Positions 1 to 11,392 of a stretch of DNA of 64,000 bases are shown piece after piece (position 1 is the first letter of the stretch; each line of letters begins with the position of its first letter). The notes below the pieces were generated by a model. It saw only the letters and a program-made list of their open reading frames with translations. It searched no databases and was not told the origin of the DNA. The stretch spans positions 26,675-90,674 of the forward strand of contig JBBBWG010002559.1 in the NCBI GenBank assembly GCA_037176905.1. The letters run 5' to 3'. A program made the translations under genes and the position numbers. This DNA comes from Azolla pinnata. Its lineage: Eukaryota > Streptophyta > Polypodiopsida > Salviniales > Salviniaceae.

Positions 1-368
1 ATTAGCGTCACCATTATTGGAATTTGAGAGGGCAGCTAGTATGGAACAGATAGTACTGATTTTCTTCATTATGTACTGACCCTCAACCTCCAAACTATAG
101 AAGACCAAATTGAAGCAAATATAAAGGTGGTCTGTGATTATGCTTCTAAGTTTTATCACTATATAATTCATACATATTATGCATGCATTGCTGTTTAACA
201 CACAACAGATAGTTGAGAAATCATGAGCTTAACATTATGTACTACTTTTTGAGTATCTTAGAAACGTTTAGAGTAGTTGATTTCTTTTGAATGTTCTAAA
301 TCTCTGTCCGTTGATTTGCCTTGCATTCCTCTGGAGTAACATGTTCCATAATGATCTTCGTTTTGAAG

Positions 369-1679
369 GGGATTGAGGCTGTAAGACACCTAGAAGCAGA
401 GGGTATCCAGACACATGTTACACTGGTTTACAGGTGGGGGAATAATTTGTGAGATAAATCGATGGTTATAATCGTTCTTAAGCTACCCTTTGTACTGTGT
501 ATCACAGTTTTACTCAAGCTGCTGCAGCTGCTGCAGCTGGTGCTTCTGTTATGCAAATATTTATTGGTAGACTGCGAGTGAGTAATAATTTTTTCAACTC
601 GATTCTGGGATTCCTTTCGTTTTATTTAATTTTTGCTATATATGGGGCTTCATGCAGGATTGGGCCAGAAATAATTCAGATGATGCGGAGGTTGAAGCAG
701 CCAAAATGAAGGGAGAAGATCCTGGTATTTCTTTGGTAAGTACATCCCAAGAACAGTGGCAAGAGATTGTGGCCCTTATCAATCCATAATGGATAGAGAG
801 ATGAGGAGGCATTATTGGAATATGTGGAATGATTTTATCTTTTTGATGGTGCTTATGGATTTAAGGCTAACATATTAATCTATGTCAGTCTTCGGTAATG
901 GAGCATGTGGGGATTGTCTCCTCAAGTGGATGTTCAAGTTTTCTGATGGCTCTACAGAATGTATATGTAGATAGATATATGACTAGATATTATTGTCTTC
1001 GAAGATCAAATATGTGTAGAGAGAGAGATTTGGACTTGGCTAGGTAAGCCCATTATGATAAAAGAAAGAGTTGTTACTTGTTTTCAGGTGAGGAAAGCTT
1101 ATTATTACATTCACAAGAAAGGGTTGAAGACAAAGTTAATGGCTGCTGCCCTTCGAAATAAGCAAGATCTGTTCAGCATCCTGGGGTTCATAATACCTTC
1201 CTGTTATTTCTAAAATATGTTTTTGATTTCAAGTTATCAAGATTTCTGTGTATGGTTGCATTGCATGAAATGTTCCTTACAGGTGGCCTGTTTTACTTTT
1301 TCAGCATTGATTTTGTGATTGTGCCCCTTAAGATATTACAATCCCTACAAGAAGCCAAAGCTTTGAAGGATGACAAATACTCATTTTCTAGGAGACTTAG
1401 TTCAGCTGAAGCGGAGACGTTCAACTTCACTGAACAAGAGGTAGGAGGCACCCTGGGCCCTCTCTAAACAGGTTTTGCATATTTGCCAAGATCTAATTTC
1501 ATATCTGCGATGCAATTGCACTCAAGTTGCAGCTCGAGAGTTGGGATCAAGAAAGGTTCGCTGAAGGCTTGGGTGCTGCTGCTGAGAAGCTATTAGCACA
1601 AGGGTTGGAGGGGCATGTCAGCAACAGGAAACGCCTGGAGGATTACTTCGCCAAGATATGGCCACCTCCCAATGTTTGA
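369..1679 (+). CDS. Transaldolase, TalB-type (3' part; 5' exons lie outside the window)
   Basis: Six exons (369-433, 508-577, 658-735, 1088-1185, 1305-1440, 1533-1679) join without a frame break into 197 C-terminal residues. Transaldolase moves a dihydroxyacetone unit between sugar phosphates in the non-oxidative pentose phosphate pathway. The fragment opens with GIEAVRHLEAEGIQTHVTL, which parallels the GIRAAEILEKEGI stretch of E. coli TalB. It continues with FTQAAAAAAAGASVMQIFIG (TalB [23 protein letters not shown]), the GEDPGISLV segment (TalB AEDPGVVSV) and a basic, aromatic C-terminus ending WPPPNV. The catalytic lysine lies upstream of what is visible. All introns are GT-AG. The family match comes from memory, not from a search. 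In plants this type corresponds to the plastid transaldolase-like proteins rather than the divergent TRA2 type, which is an inference. The stop at 1677 is clear. Confidence 0.85.
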
Positions 1680-2588
1680 GACAGTTAGTTGCATTTCATG
1701 CTGGGAATTATATGCGTTCAGAGGGTCAATTGCATTTTATACAAAAGATTGTGCTGTTGATGCTTCACACCAAAGCCTTTTTATCATAAGGAATCTGTCT
1801 TTATGACTTGATTGAGAGTAGGGGTTTGCTGTAACATCTTGTTTAGTCTTTAATACAAAGAGTAGTGGTGTTCTCTACAATACTACTGATCGTATGGTTA
1901 ATTTATACAAACTCAAATTCCTCAAAGCTCAATCATTAAGGATACAATTGCAGCTTGAACTGAACGTTCTTGCTCACGATAGTACGGCAGAAGACAATAA
2001 TGGCAATACAGTGTCTTATCAAGGTGCACAATGCAAGACAAGATAGTCATGTGCGCAATAATAAACAGTTTGTAAAACAATTAAGCTGATCATTCGATTC
2101 ACCATGAAACTTCTTAGTTTTACATTGAGTGAGATGTGGTCAGGGAAAAAAGGCTTTGAAGAATCTACTTGGTGGAGATTTCTACTGACTGTACCCTTTC
2201 ACAGGTCTAGCACAGAGTACAACAATGGCATCAAGGTTTTACAATCAATTGTGCTTTTGATTCAGAAAAAAATGAAAATTGCCGATTTCTCAAGCAAGGG
2301 AGATGTATCTGCAGCAGCCATTCCAAGGGATGGGTTATTTCATCCATTAGTATTGTCAGATTGTTCCCAACGCCAGCTTCAGCTGTTGGTGTCGTAGGGA
2401 TCATGTAGAAAAGGCATCAAGGGAGCGCAAGCACAAAGATCCTGTTATCACAACATGCTGTTCTTTGCCATCGGTCAAAAAATCTGATCCACCAACATTC
2501 CATGAGGTTGGTCTCCATCTGTTCTTCAATTCACTGAAACCCCGAGTCGTGGGTTGAGAGAAGTTAACGCTGTGTGAATAAATGTATC
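1680..2588. other. Intergenic space between convergent genes
   Basis: The transaldolase (+) and zinc-knuckle (-) genes converge here. Only short open frames without recognisable motifs are present, so this is probably the 3' UTRs of both. I see no RNA gene or repeat. Confidence 0.6.
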
Positions 2589-5500
2589 CTAGCGCCCATA
2601 ACGAGGTCTGCGCCATTTCCTCATGTTATTTTTGCTTGATCTTTCCAGCTCAATAATATAATCAACATAGTCTTTCTGTGGATCATGGTTAACAGTTGAT
2701 TTCTTTTCTCTCTTCCGAGTACTGCCATTATAGTCTTCGTCATCTCTTTCAGGCTCAAACATAGTCCAATTGTCTGCCAAATGTGCATCATGGTTAATAG
2801 ATGATCGCTTTTGTCTCTTCCGACTACTGCCATTATAGTCTTCATCATCAATTAGACATGTATTCCCTCTTTCAGGCTCAAACATATTCCATCTGTCTGT
2901 CAACGATGACAAGGGCATGTTTATCTGTTTTACACTAGATCTCTCATCTGACCAGCAAGAGTTTCCCCTTACCTTTGCTGGCACAGAATGAAAACCTTGA
3001 AATTCTTCTGTTTGACGATTTTCCATAACCGGTGTCCTTGATGTAGCCCAGAAATCAGCCTGTAAGCATGCAATCAACTCCCTCTCAAATATAAGAACAT
3101 GTCTAATAACACCGACATACACAAAGCGGATTTAATAAGTAAAAAGACCTCGCCACGACTGCTGCAACCCCTAGCAAAATGGCCCTCTTCTCCGCATCTG
3201 TAACACACAGGCGCAGGCCTTCTTTTCTCTTCACTCCGTTGTTTTGCACACCCCTGCACATTTACCACCACCATTTTTCGAATCGTTATTTCTGCTGGGC
3301 AATTTTTTCTGCACAAAATACAAACATAGCTTCTTCATAAAGATGATGTTGTGTTTATTTTGCTCCTACCACTCCAGTGTGACCTAGCTCTCCACAATTG
3401 TAACACGAGTCTTTCCTCGTTGAGGTTAACATAACATCAATACAACAGAGGTGTCCATACTTTTTGCATATATAGCACTTGATAGCCTGCATGAAACAAA
3501 ATTAAATGAAACTTATTCCTTGTAGAGAAAGTTAAATTTCTATATAGTAAACAACCACACAGGTTGCACCTTTAGATCATCTGGATGATAATCTCTGTTA
3601 CATATAGACATCTCGTGTCCTTCCTCACCACAACGTAAGCATATATTAGATCCCTCTCCGATTCTTGATGTGGCAATCTCCTTGTTAGGGCAGACCCTTG
3701 CGAAATGACCTGAAAGCTTGCATATAAAACACGTACCCTGAAAATCAAAGCAACTGTCAACGGATCCTATAGTTCATTTCTGACAAAAAAAACTAAGCAA
3801 TATACGAAACTCTGCAGTGATTATTACTCACACAGTCAAAACGAATGTAAGATAGCATGAAAATAATCAGGTGTTTCCATATCAGAACCAGAATGAAAAG
3901 GATTACAAGTTTGGAAAGTAGTTTGCATCATTACCCCTAGTTTGATCATGCCCTTCAGAAATGAAGAATATCAATATATAACTCCACAATATCACTACTA
4001 AGATAGGAAGGAAAATTTTTGCAGTTATAAAGCAGGAAATAGAATTCTTTATTAGGATAATCAACTATAGGATGATATTTCAAATAACTACTATAACTCT
4101 CATATCATGTATAAACTAGACTGTTTCAGTCTAGGGGGAACAGAACATGTTCTGAAAACTTGATGATAAATAAGCAATTTTGTTAGACATATGATCGAAT
4201 TTCTCTCATGGTGGGGATATCATTACGGATCTTGAAAATGCTGGCATATTATATTAAGTCTCGAGTCGAGTTACACACAGCCCATAGGCTCAATACAAGC
4301 AATAAACCATTCACATTTTCTTCTGAATGAAAGAGAGTTTAGTAGTCACAAAGACAAGATACCTGTGGGCAATCTTTTACATCATGGTCAAGGCTACCAC
4401 ACACAAAGCACGCCCTTTTACGAGCTTCTTCTCTGCAGCTGTCAGTCTTGTTCTCTGGAATATCAAAATATCGAGGGCCTCTCTGCATTCACAAAAGGTT
4501 CTTTTGTCAACAATCATCTGTCTGCTTATATATTCTAAGCAGCAAAATGCAGCTACAAAGCCCCTCCGAAATAGGCAAATACTAAGCATTTAAGAGAATT
4601 TCATTTTTCTATGAAATAATTGAAACTATTTAGTACGTGTCCAGCTACTGCTTGGATTCATTATCCATGAGCAAAGGAAATGTTTGATATTTTCACCCGT
4701 CCCTTCCCTATGAGCAGAATATAGTGCAACATGGAGAAAGCCAAAGAATGTTTCTTACCAGAAGCTTCCGCATTTCAAGATTGTCCTCTCCATCATCTGC
4801 AATAAGCTTGAAAAGGATATCGCCCTCCACCTTAGAATCTCCAAGTTTATCCTCAAGATCCTCAATTATCTGTATCAACCCATCACTTCAGGAATTAAAA
4901 TACTCCTTATCACGGAGCCCTTGGATCTGACAAAGATTGGAAAGGTCTCTTTTCAGATTCACAACAGAAAGTCATAGCTCCACAAGTTGCCTGTACAAAA
5001 GAAGGCCTCCAATTGTTTTCATCAAGATTACAACAGCCTGACAAGTTTTAGCAAATGAGTCCTCATCTACAAGATCCTGTAAAATTAAATGCTGGCTGTA
5101 GACTGATAATTGCCTGCATTCTTTTACAACTTGATCACTGTGGTGTAACTGTTATAAATAGCTGCTCTTACCTTGAAGCTATCTTCAAACAAAAACAGCA
5201 CTCAACAGAAACTGCCCTAGTAACAAAACACACAAAAAGAGCACAATTTTGAAAGAGATCCACATTTTCTGTCTTGACAACCAATTGTACTCTGTAAATT
5301 AGTGGCTGGCAATTTGATTATGGAACGACAGGCTCACTACATTAGCTCCTCAAAGATATGAGTTTTTTGAACCTGGACTATGGCTAGGAAAGGATTCTCA
5401 CCTTAACTTTCTTCTTCCTCTTCGGTTTCTTTTTCTTTGACTCTCGGGCTCTCTTTGCAGCACAGCTTTCTTCGGCACCGACTCCATTTCCAAAGCGAGA

Positions 5501-5827
5501 CCCATCCTCCTCCCCTTCCACTGCCGCCGCTCCCGCTTCTAATTTCTTCTCTTCCTCTATCTTCTCATCTTCCGCATCACCCACACCAGCCTCATCGTCG
5601 TCATCGTCATCGTCGATGACGATGCAATTAAGGAGATGCGGTTTCTGGTGGTTCTGATTGGTGGCAGCAGCAGCCTTGGCGATGATGGCCATGCTCAAGT
5701 CGGCATTAGCTTCATCTTCTTCTGATGCGGCTGGGGCTGGTGCTGGGGCTGGGGCTGGGGCTGGAGAGGCAGCATCATCGTCATCGCTCAAAAGAATTAC
5801 GGGCCCAGACCTGCGCTTGCCACGCAT
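2589..5827 (-). CDS. Multi zinc-knuckle (CCHC) nuclear protein
   Basis: Eight exons: 5402-5827, 4984-5076, 4759-4869, 4363-4482, 3570-3737, 3373-3486, 3149-3308 and 2589-3059, about 553 residues. The start is the ATG at 5827; the frame stays open upstream but runs into simple repeats. The N-terminus is acidic, with VILLSDDDD and [11 protein letters not shown], followed by a basic nuclear-localisation-like tract KKKKPKRKKKVK. The centre holds the plant-typical RKLLRGPRYFD block and then CCHC knuckles CFVCGSLDHDVKDC, CFICKLSGHFARVC, CLRCGEEGHEMSIC, a degenerate CYICKKYGHLCC, CYNCGELGHTG continuing over an intron, and CYRCGEEGHFARGC. The C-terminus carries two copies of a block with MFEPER, DDEDYNGS and RKR. 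The closest remembered relatives are Arabidopsis At3g43590 and the yeast Air1/Air2 RNA-surveillance proteins, so RNA binding is likely but the exact role is not known. Exon 3149-3308 needs one base fewer to keep frame across its 64-base intron. Confidence 0.8.
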
Positions 5828-7586
5828 CCCCTCGTCTCTTCCTGTTCTGCTACAGAGAGCTTCTTCTTCTTCTTCCTTCTTCTTCTTCTTCTTCTTCTTC
5901 TTCTTCTTCTTCTTCTGTGTTTCTTTCTGTTTGTCTGCAAAAACTGTCAAAACCCTAAAAAACTGTCCAAACCCTAAAAAATGGCCTCTTGTCAAAACCC
6001 TAAAAAAAACTCCAAACCCTAACCCTACCCAGACCCTCCATTGGACTGAAACTCTAAACCCTAAATCCAATCTGGATTGTTTCAAGCTTTTCTAGTTGAC
6101 ATTGATATTGGTGGAGTTTCGGTAGCAGATGATGTTCATCGGAAGGAAGCAGTAGTAGTAGTACACGCACTTGAACGAAAACATGATCGATGTTGGATCA
6201 TTGAGCAAGCCAATGTGAAGCAGCATTGGATCAAGGGAAGTTTCCGGGGGCCATCGACGTGCCATGGGGCGCAGAAAGACCGGCTAATCAGATCCATCAC
6301 TGAAAAAAAGATCGAGATGGATTCACGGCATCGGGCAAGTGGAAACCGGATAGAGAGCATCGGTCCGTGCAAATTTCTGCCATGGGATGCTAAGATGAGT
6401 CTTTGGTGTTTTGTATACATTTGATGTAGCACAAGTGCATCACGTCTTCCTCGTTTCATACGTCTGTTTACATATTTATAGTGTAACCGACGTGTTCATA
6501 TGCATGAGCATGATGATTCTGCGGAGCCCGTGCTTCTTGGGATATAATTAGACCAATTGCAGAAGGGGGATTTCAGGATAAGTACCCAAATATGTACGAA
6601 GTTACTATTTAATTACAATTTGACGCCCAGAATTGAGCTACTTGATACCTATTCTCACAAAACTAGTTAATTGAATCAATGAGTCAATCAATAAATCAAA
6701 TCGTAACCTATTCATTAACATTTGTATGAAAGAATCAATGAATCGATAAAAATACCAAAAAATAATTACGCACTGCGAAAATTGATCAAAATTTTAGCAT
6801 CTCAACACAAGGGAATTATTAATCGGTTATTTGAGTAAGTGCGGTCTCAATATGCTGATTAATTGATAATAGGCATGAATTTCCAACTGCTAAATAATCA
6901 AACGGGTTCTTTATTATGACAATTAACCCTGAATTTGCCTATACATGTCACTTACCCTATAAATTGAGCTAAATACTCTGCATTTCTATCATAAACGGCG
7001 ATCAAGTTTGAGCTATTTTTATGTTAAATGACAGTCGCCAGAACAACAACACAGCATTTCCTGATCAAGACAACCCACATCAAAACGCATGGCAATGATG
7101 GAAACTTCGCCATAAGGCAATAACAATGCATTGGTCATACACCGTGTTGGGTATAGGATGAATGAAGATTTTCGATATTTATACAAGCAAGGTATCCGAG
7201 TCGACCAACCACATTGGTGTTCTGAGAGAACATGGCAGACTTAAGAACTGAAAGATATCACTTCTCATCACTCTTGTTGGCATGGAATGCTAGCACCATA
7301 ATAATCCTCATCAAAGAAAGAATTAATTAGGGCTTTGGGCGCGGGCTTTAAGCTTCCTCTCTGAGATCAGAGAGGACATTAGTATCCAAATTACAGGTCC
7401 TCTCACTTCATGCAAAAAAAGCCTCTCAAATTACATTTCCCTTTCCTGGATAGCAGGCAATCTCAGGTATCTCTTTTTTCCATAAAACTTTTGAGTATCT
7501 GGTGATATCTTCATTGACATAGATCAAAATTGCCCTCCTTGAGGATGATTATAGAATATACTCTTTTCTCTCTGTAGCTGGGATTT
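5828..7586. other. Intergenic: zinc-knuckle promoter and 3' flank of the helicase
   Basis: About 1.76 kb. It holds a TTC microsatellite near 5850-5915, a telo-box cluster near 5945-6065, and then AT-rich sequence without recognisable genes. A 115-codon open frame at 6077-6424 shows no family features. Confidence 0.55.
5945..6066 (-). promoter_or_regulatory. Telo-box cluster (AAACCCTAA-type) upstream of the zinc-knuckle gene
   Basis: At least five AACCCTAA/AAACCCTAA motifs occur within about 120 bases, directly upstream of the predicted start at 5827. Telo-boxes are known in promoters and 5' UTRs of plant ribosome-biogenesis and translation genes. A regulatory role here is inferred from position and density. 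Confidence 0.5.
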
Positions 7587-10500
7587 TTACTTCTTTCCTT
7601 TTTGCTTACTAGGCTTCTTCCTAGCAGCCATGTGGTCGTCATCCTCGTCATGCACCCGTCTCTTCTTGCCAGCTTTCGTTGCCGAATCTTTCTCTCTCAT
7701 TTTCTATGGACAATGCAAACAGATGCTGAGCTCGGGCTTTCAAGAAAGCACAGCTCAAGTGGAAAAGGGTCGGTACTACTCACCATTGTTGCAAGCCTCT
7801 GCGCCTCTCCAACACGTTCTGAAAATAGCATCATCTCTTCCTCCTCAGCAGGAAATGCAGGTAGCTTCTTCTCTGGAAGACAACCAAATTTTGATGAATC
7901 GACCACCACTCCTCAACTCTTAGCATCAGAAACATTCAGGATAGCACTCTACCTATGAGCTGCTCAATCCTTTGGTAAAGCTCAATATCGTACTGAGTGA
8001 CAATAGAAACTGCTCGCCCTGATCTACCAGCACGAGCTGTCCGTCCTACTCTATGGATGTAGTCCTGGCACGCATCAATACTTAATTGAAATACATTTCT
8101 TGTTGTTTAAGTAAGTGAGTGCTCACCAGATACCCAAGTACAAGATCCTATATAGCTGTAACGCATGAATAATACCTGATATAGGATGTAGACCATGTAT
8201 GCCTAATCACTACAGTTAAGCACGCATATCTGTGACTTCATATACCTGATGTGACTCGACTATAACAAAATAAAATGGCCTAACCTTTCCACGAAAGAAA
8301 TCACATACCTTCGAGTTCATTGGAATATCGTAATTGATTACAACATCAACTGCTGGAATGTCAAGACCTCTGCTTGCAACATCAGTACAAATCAAGATAC
8401 TCCGTTCTCCTGATTTAAATTTGTTCAACGCACCTAGTCTTTTGGGCTGAAAGTAAAGAGAAAAAGGAACCATGTAGGCGTTGGTCATAAAAGAAAATCC
8501 CCATCCCAGAAGAGTATCTACCTGACTCATTTGACCATTGATGGGGATCGCATCAAGGCCCAAGTTACGAAGTATGATGGCAAGCTTTCTACTACATTCA
8601 CAGGTTCGTGTGAAGACCATAAATGTACTGCCTGCAAGCTCATGCAGCAGATACACCAAAGCACAATCCTACGGCCAAGAGCAAACCAGATAAGAGATTC
8701 CAAAATGTATCAATCACATCACACTACAGTGAAAGAAAAGAAGCACTGTCCATAAATATTCAATGATACCTTGACCTTTGCAGGTACAAACATATATTGT
8801 TGTTTCAGTGTATCTACTGTTGTATATTTTGAAGAAACCTCAACCTGTCAAACTTAATTATTTTTGTTACCACACATTATATCAGCAATTCAATTCCCCA
8901 ATCACTGCCTCAAAATATTTTCATTATCTTCAGAAAATACAAGACAGAGGTAACGCAAATTGAATAACTTGCCTTTGCAGGATTTTTGAGGCAGGCACGT
9001 TGAAGTTTTGCTACCTGTAATATGAAATTAATTATCGTTAATAAAGTTACATTGCTTTCAAGCAGTTATTTGACCATGTGTATTAAGACAGTCCCCAATA
9101 TCGTCATCAAAACTGCATATTTCCATGGCCACAATCAGAAAATCTACATAGATGGCAATACACCTATTCATGCTGACCAGACAAACTCACCTGTAAAATA
9201 GTCTAAACATGGTTCAACCCTACTGGAACCCAAGCACCAGAGCCAAGAATGCAGCAAAGCTATCGTTGTTTAAATCTTCTTGTTTGTTTCCATGTGCCAG
9301 ATGCCAACACACCCTCTATGCATGCATTGCAGCGACTTTGGTGCATCAGTTGCTCGTTCACTAAATTAAACTATTTCATAAAATGTCACCAAGTGCATTA
9401 TGTTTATTTCAGTGCATCAGTTTCAGCTTCATTCATCTTCGAATTTTTAAGGCAGTCGCCTGATGATGCAAGTGAAGATGATTCCCTTCCTCCCTTATAA
9501 TCACGCCTACCTGGTTGAAGCCCTAAGACTCAGAAAACCCAGTATGGGAGCAAATAAAACCTAATTTATTGATATAAGAGTCCCTCAAACAGCTCGATCA
9601 CTTGCTACAGCCCATATGACAGTCAGTATCGAACACTCCCTTATACCATATAAATATAACGTCCATTGTACGGAACAAATACCTTATTTGTCATTGTTGC
9701 AGAAAATAAATAAGTTCGCCTCTCCTTTGGTATCACTTTCAAAATTTCATCGATTTCATGCTCAAAGTCCATGCTCAACAGTCTATCGGCCTCATCAAGC
9801 ACCTGGTACAAAACAATGTAACTCTAGATTGTATCTGCAAGGAAGTATCTGCAAATACAATTATACCCATGTCTTTCCCTTTAATGTAAACATATGTGGA
9901 TAAGTATACTCCATTGATTTTTGACAATATTCATTACATCTTGAAAAAAAATACATGTGCACCTTCTAACTTTTGAGAATTTATCGGCAACATGATCTTT
10001 CTCGGACTAAATACACTTGGTATGTTTTATTTGAATTTAGAAAGTACCATTTGCATTTTGATAACTTACCATGCGTTCAATTCAATTTATAGAGTATTAT
10101 TGACAGCTTGAGAGAATAGATTTTGCATCATTTACATCTCCATAACTTACCAAGTACTTAATCGTCCTAAGACTAAATCCTTTCGTATTTGTCAAATGGT
10201 CAACCAGCCTTCCTGGTGTGCCAACCTGAAAGCAAAACAATTTAGATGGCAGGCCTGTGTATCGGAAGCTTAACCAAGCAAAAAGTATATAATACCACAA
10301 TATGTGGCCTCTTTGCTAATGCAATAGATTGAGACATCATATCTACGCCTCCAACAACCTGAACAAGGAAGACAAAACGGGTTTTGAGCTATCTTTCAGA
10401 AAAAATCCTCAAACAGCATGCTTATAGAGGTGCAAATCTTAAATTCTTAGACGCATTAAGCTATGGAAAAACTTCCTGTATGCACGAGATAATTCGACAG

Positions 10501-11185
10501 AAATGCATACCACAGTGCATTTCAAGCCGATTCCTGTACCCAGAGCTTCGAATTGCTCGGCGATCTGAATGGCCAGTTCTCTGAATTCATAGCAGCAATA
10601 AGAGGCATTGACAGATTGAACGGCACAAACGAGTCTATAAACAAGGTAGTGTTACGAGAGAGAGAGAGAGAGGAAGGGAGAAACAAGTTGTTTTGGACCT
10701 AGTAGGAGAAAGAACGCATGCAAAGAGAGGCTGTGGGTGCTCGAGTAGGTCTTGGATGATGGGAAGGGCAAAGGCTCCTGTTTTACCAGACCCTGTCTGG
10801 GCTAAACCGATCATATCTCGGCCTGAGAAAAGAAGAAAAACGAAGCGGAATCGGCACGACGTGTTGCGCGTATGAGGAGCGTAAAACAAAAAAAGAAAGA
10901 AAAAAACACACACACACGACCTTGGAGGGCGAGAGGCAGAGCTTCGATCTGGATGGGGCTGGGCTTGCTCCAGCCCAGGGCGCTGCAAGCTTGGCAGAGC
11001 TGTTCGCAAAGGCCGAGCTCCTCGAAGGTCTCGGCGGCGTTCGCGTTTCCTTCGCAGCCGGGCTCGGGCTTCATGGACTCGGTCATCGGAGGAGCAGCAG
11101 CAGCAGTAGCATCCTTGAGCTTCTCCTTGAGCTTCTCCTTCGCCTTCTGCTTCAGCCTCTCCGGCTCCAAACCGTCTGCAGCCAT
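7587..11185 (-). CDS. RH10: DEAD-box RNA helicase, DDX47/RRP3 type (plant RH10)
   Basis: Thirteen exons (10921-11185, 10699-10822, 10511-10580, 10296-10358, 10151-10225, 9683-9802, 8973-9014, 8770-8844, 8522-8668, 8309-8446, 7953-8064, 7784-7872, 7587-7703) give 478 residues with no frame break. DDX47/Rrp3 is a nucleolar ATP-dependent helicase needed for 18S pre-rRNA processing. Motifs in order: Q-motif region FEELGL...[10 protein letters not shown] (about 50-85), Walker A AQTGSGKT (96-103), TRELA (129-133), GG, TPGR, DEAD (202-205), SAT (233-235), TDVASRGLD, and [13 protein letters not shown] (377-389). The C-terminal KKLPAFP...[13 protein letters not shown] block followed by a lysine-rich tail is characteristic of the DDX47 subfamily. 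Intron 7 uses a GC donor (AAG|GCAAGT at 8972-8971). The N-terminus (88 residues in exon 1) is rich in K/E/A. Its start lies beside a GTC microsatellite. Confidence 0.93.
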
Positions 11186-11194
11186 GGCCGAGCT

Positions 11195-11237
<43 letters not shown>

Positions 11238-11357
11238 AGTGAACAGACAGACGGTCTCTTCTTCAGAACCTGAAATCTGAAGACTTGAAACTCGTTCTTG
11301 AATTTGCTGGTCTTTTTTTGTTCATCGAAACTGTTGGTCTTTTTTTGGTTCATGGAT

Positions 11358-11392
<35 letters not shown>

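Noticed and set aside
4871-4935. Extra zinc-knuckle exon reading IQGLRDKEYFN
   Set aside because: No donor keeps phase with the next exon, while 4984-5076 joins 4759-4869 directly in phase 0.
5828-6085. N-terminal extension of the zinc-knuckle protein through poly-Lys/Glu
   Set aside because: The extension is translation of TTC microsatellite and telo-boxes. The ATG at 5827 has a sensible following sequence.
6077-6424. 115-codon plus-strand open frame
   Set aside because: No recognisable domain, no homology I can recall, and it overlaps the promoter side of the zinc-knuckle gene.
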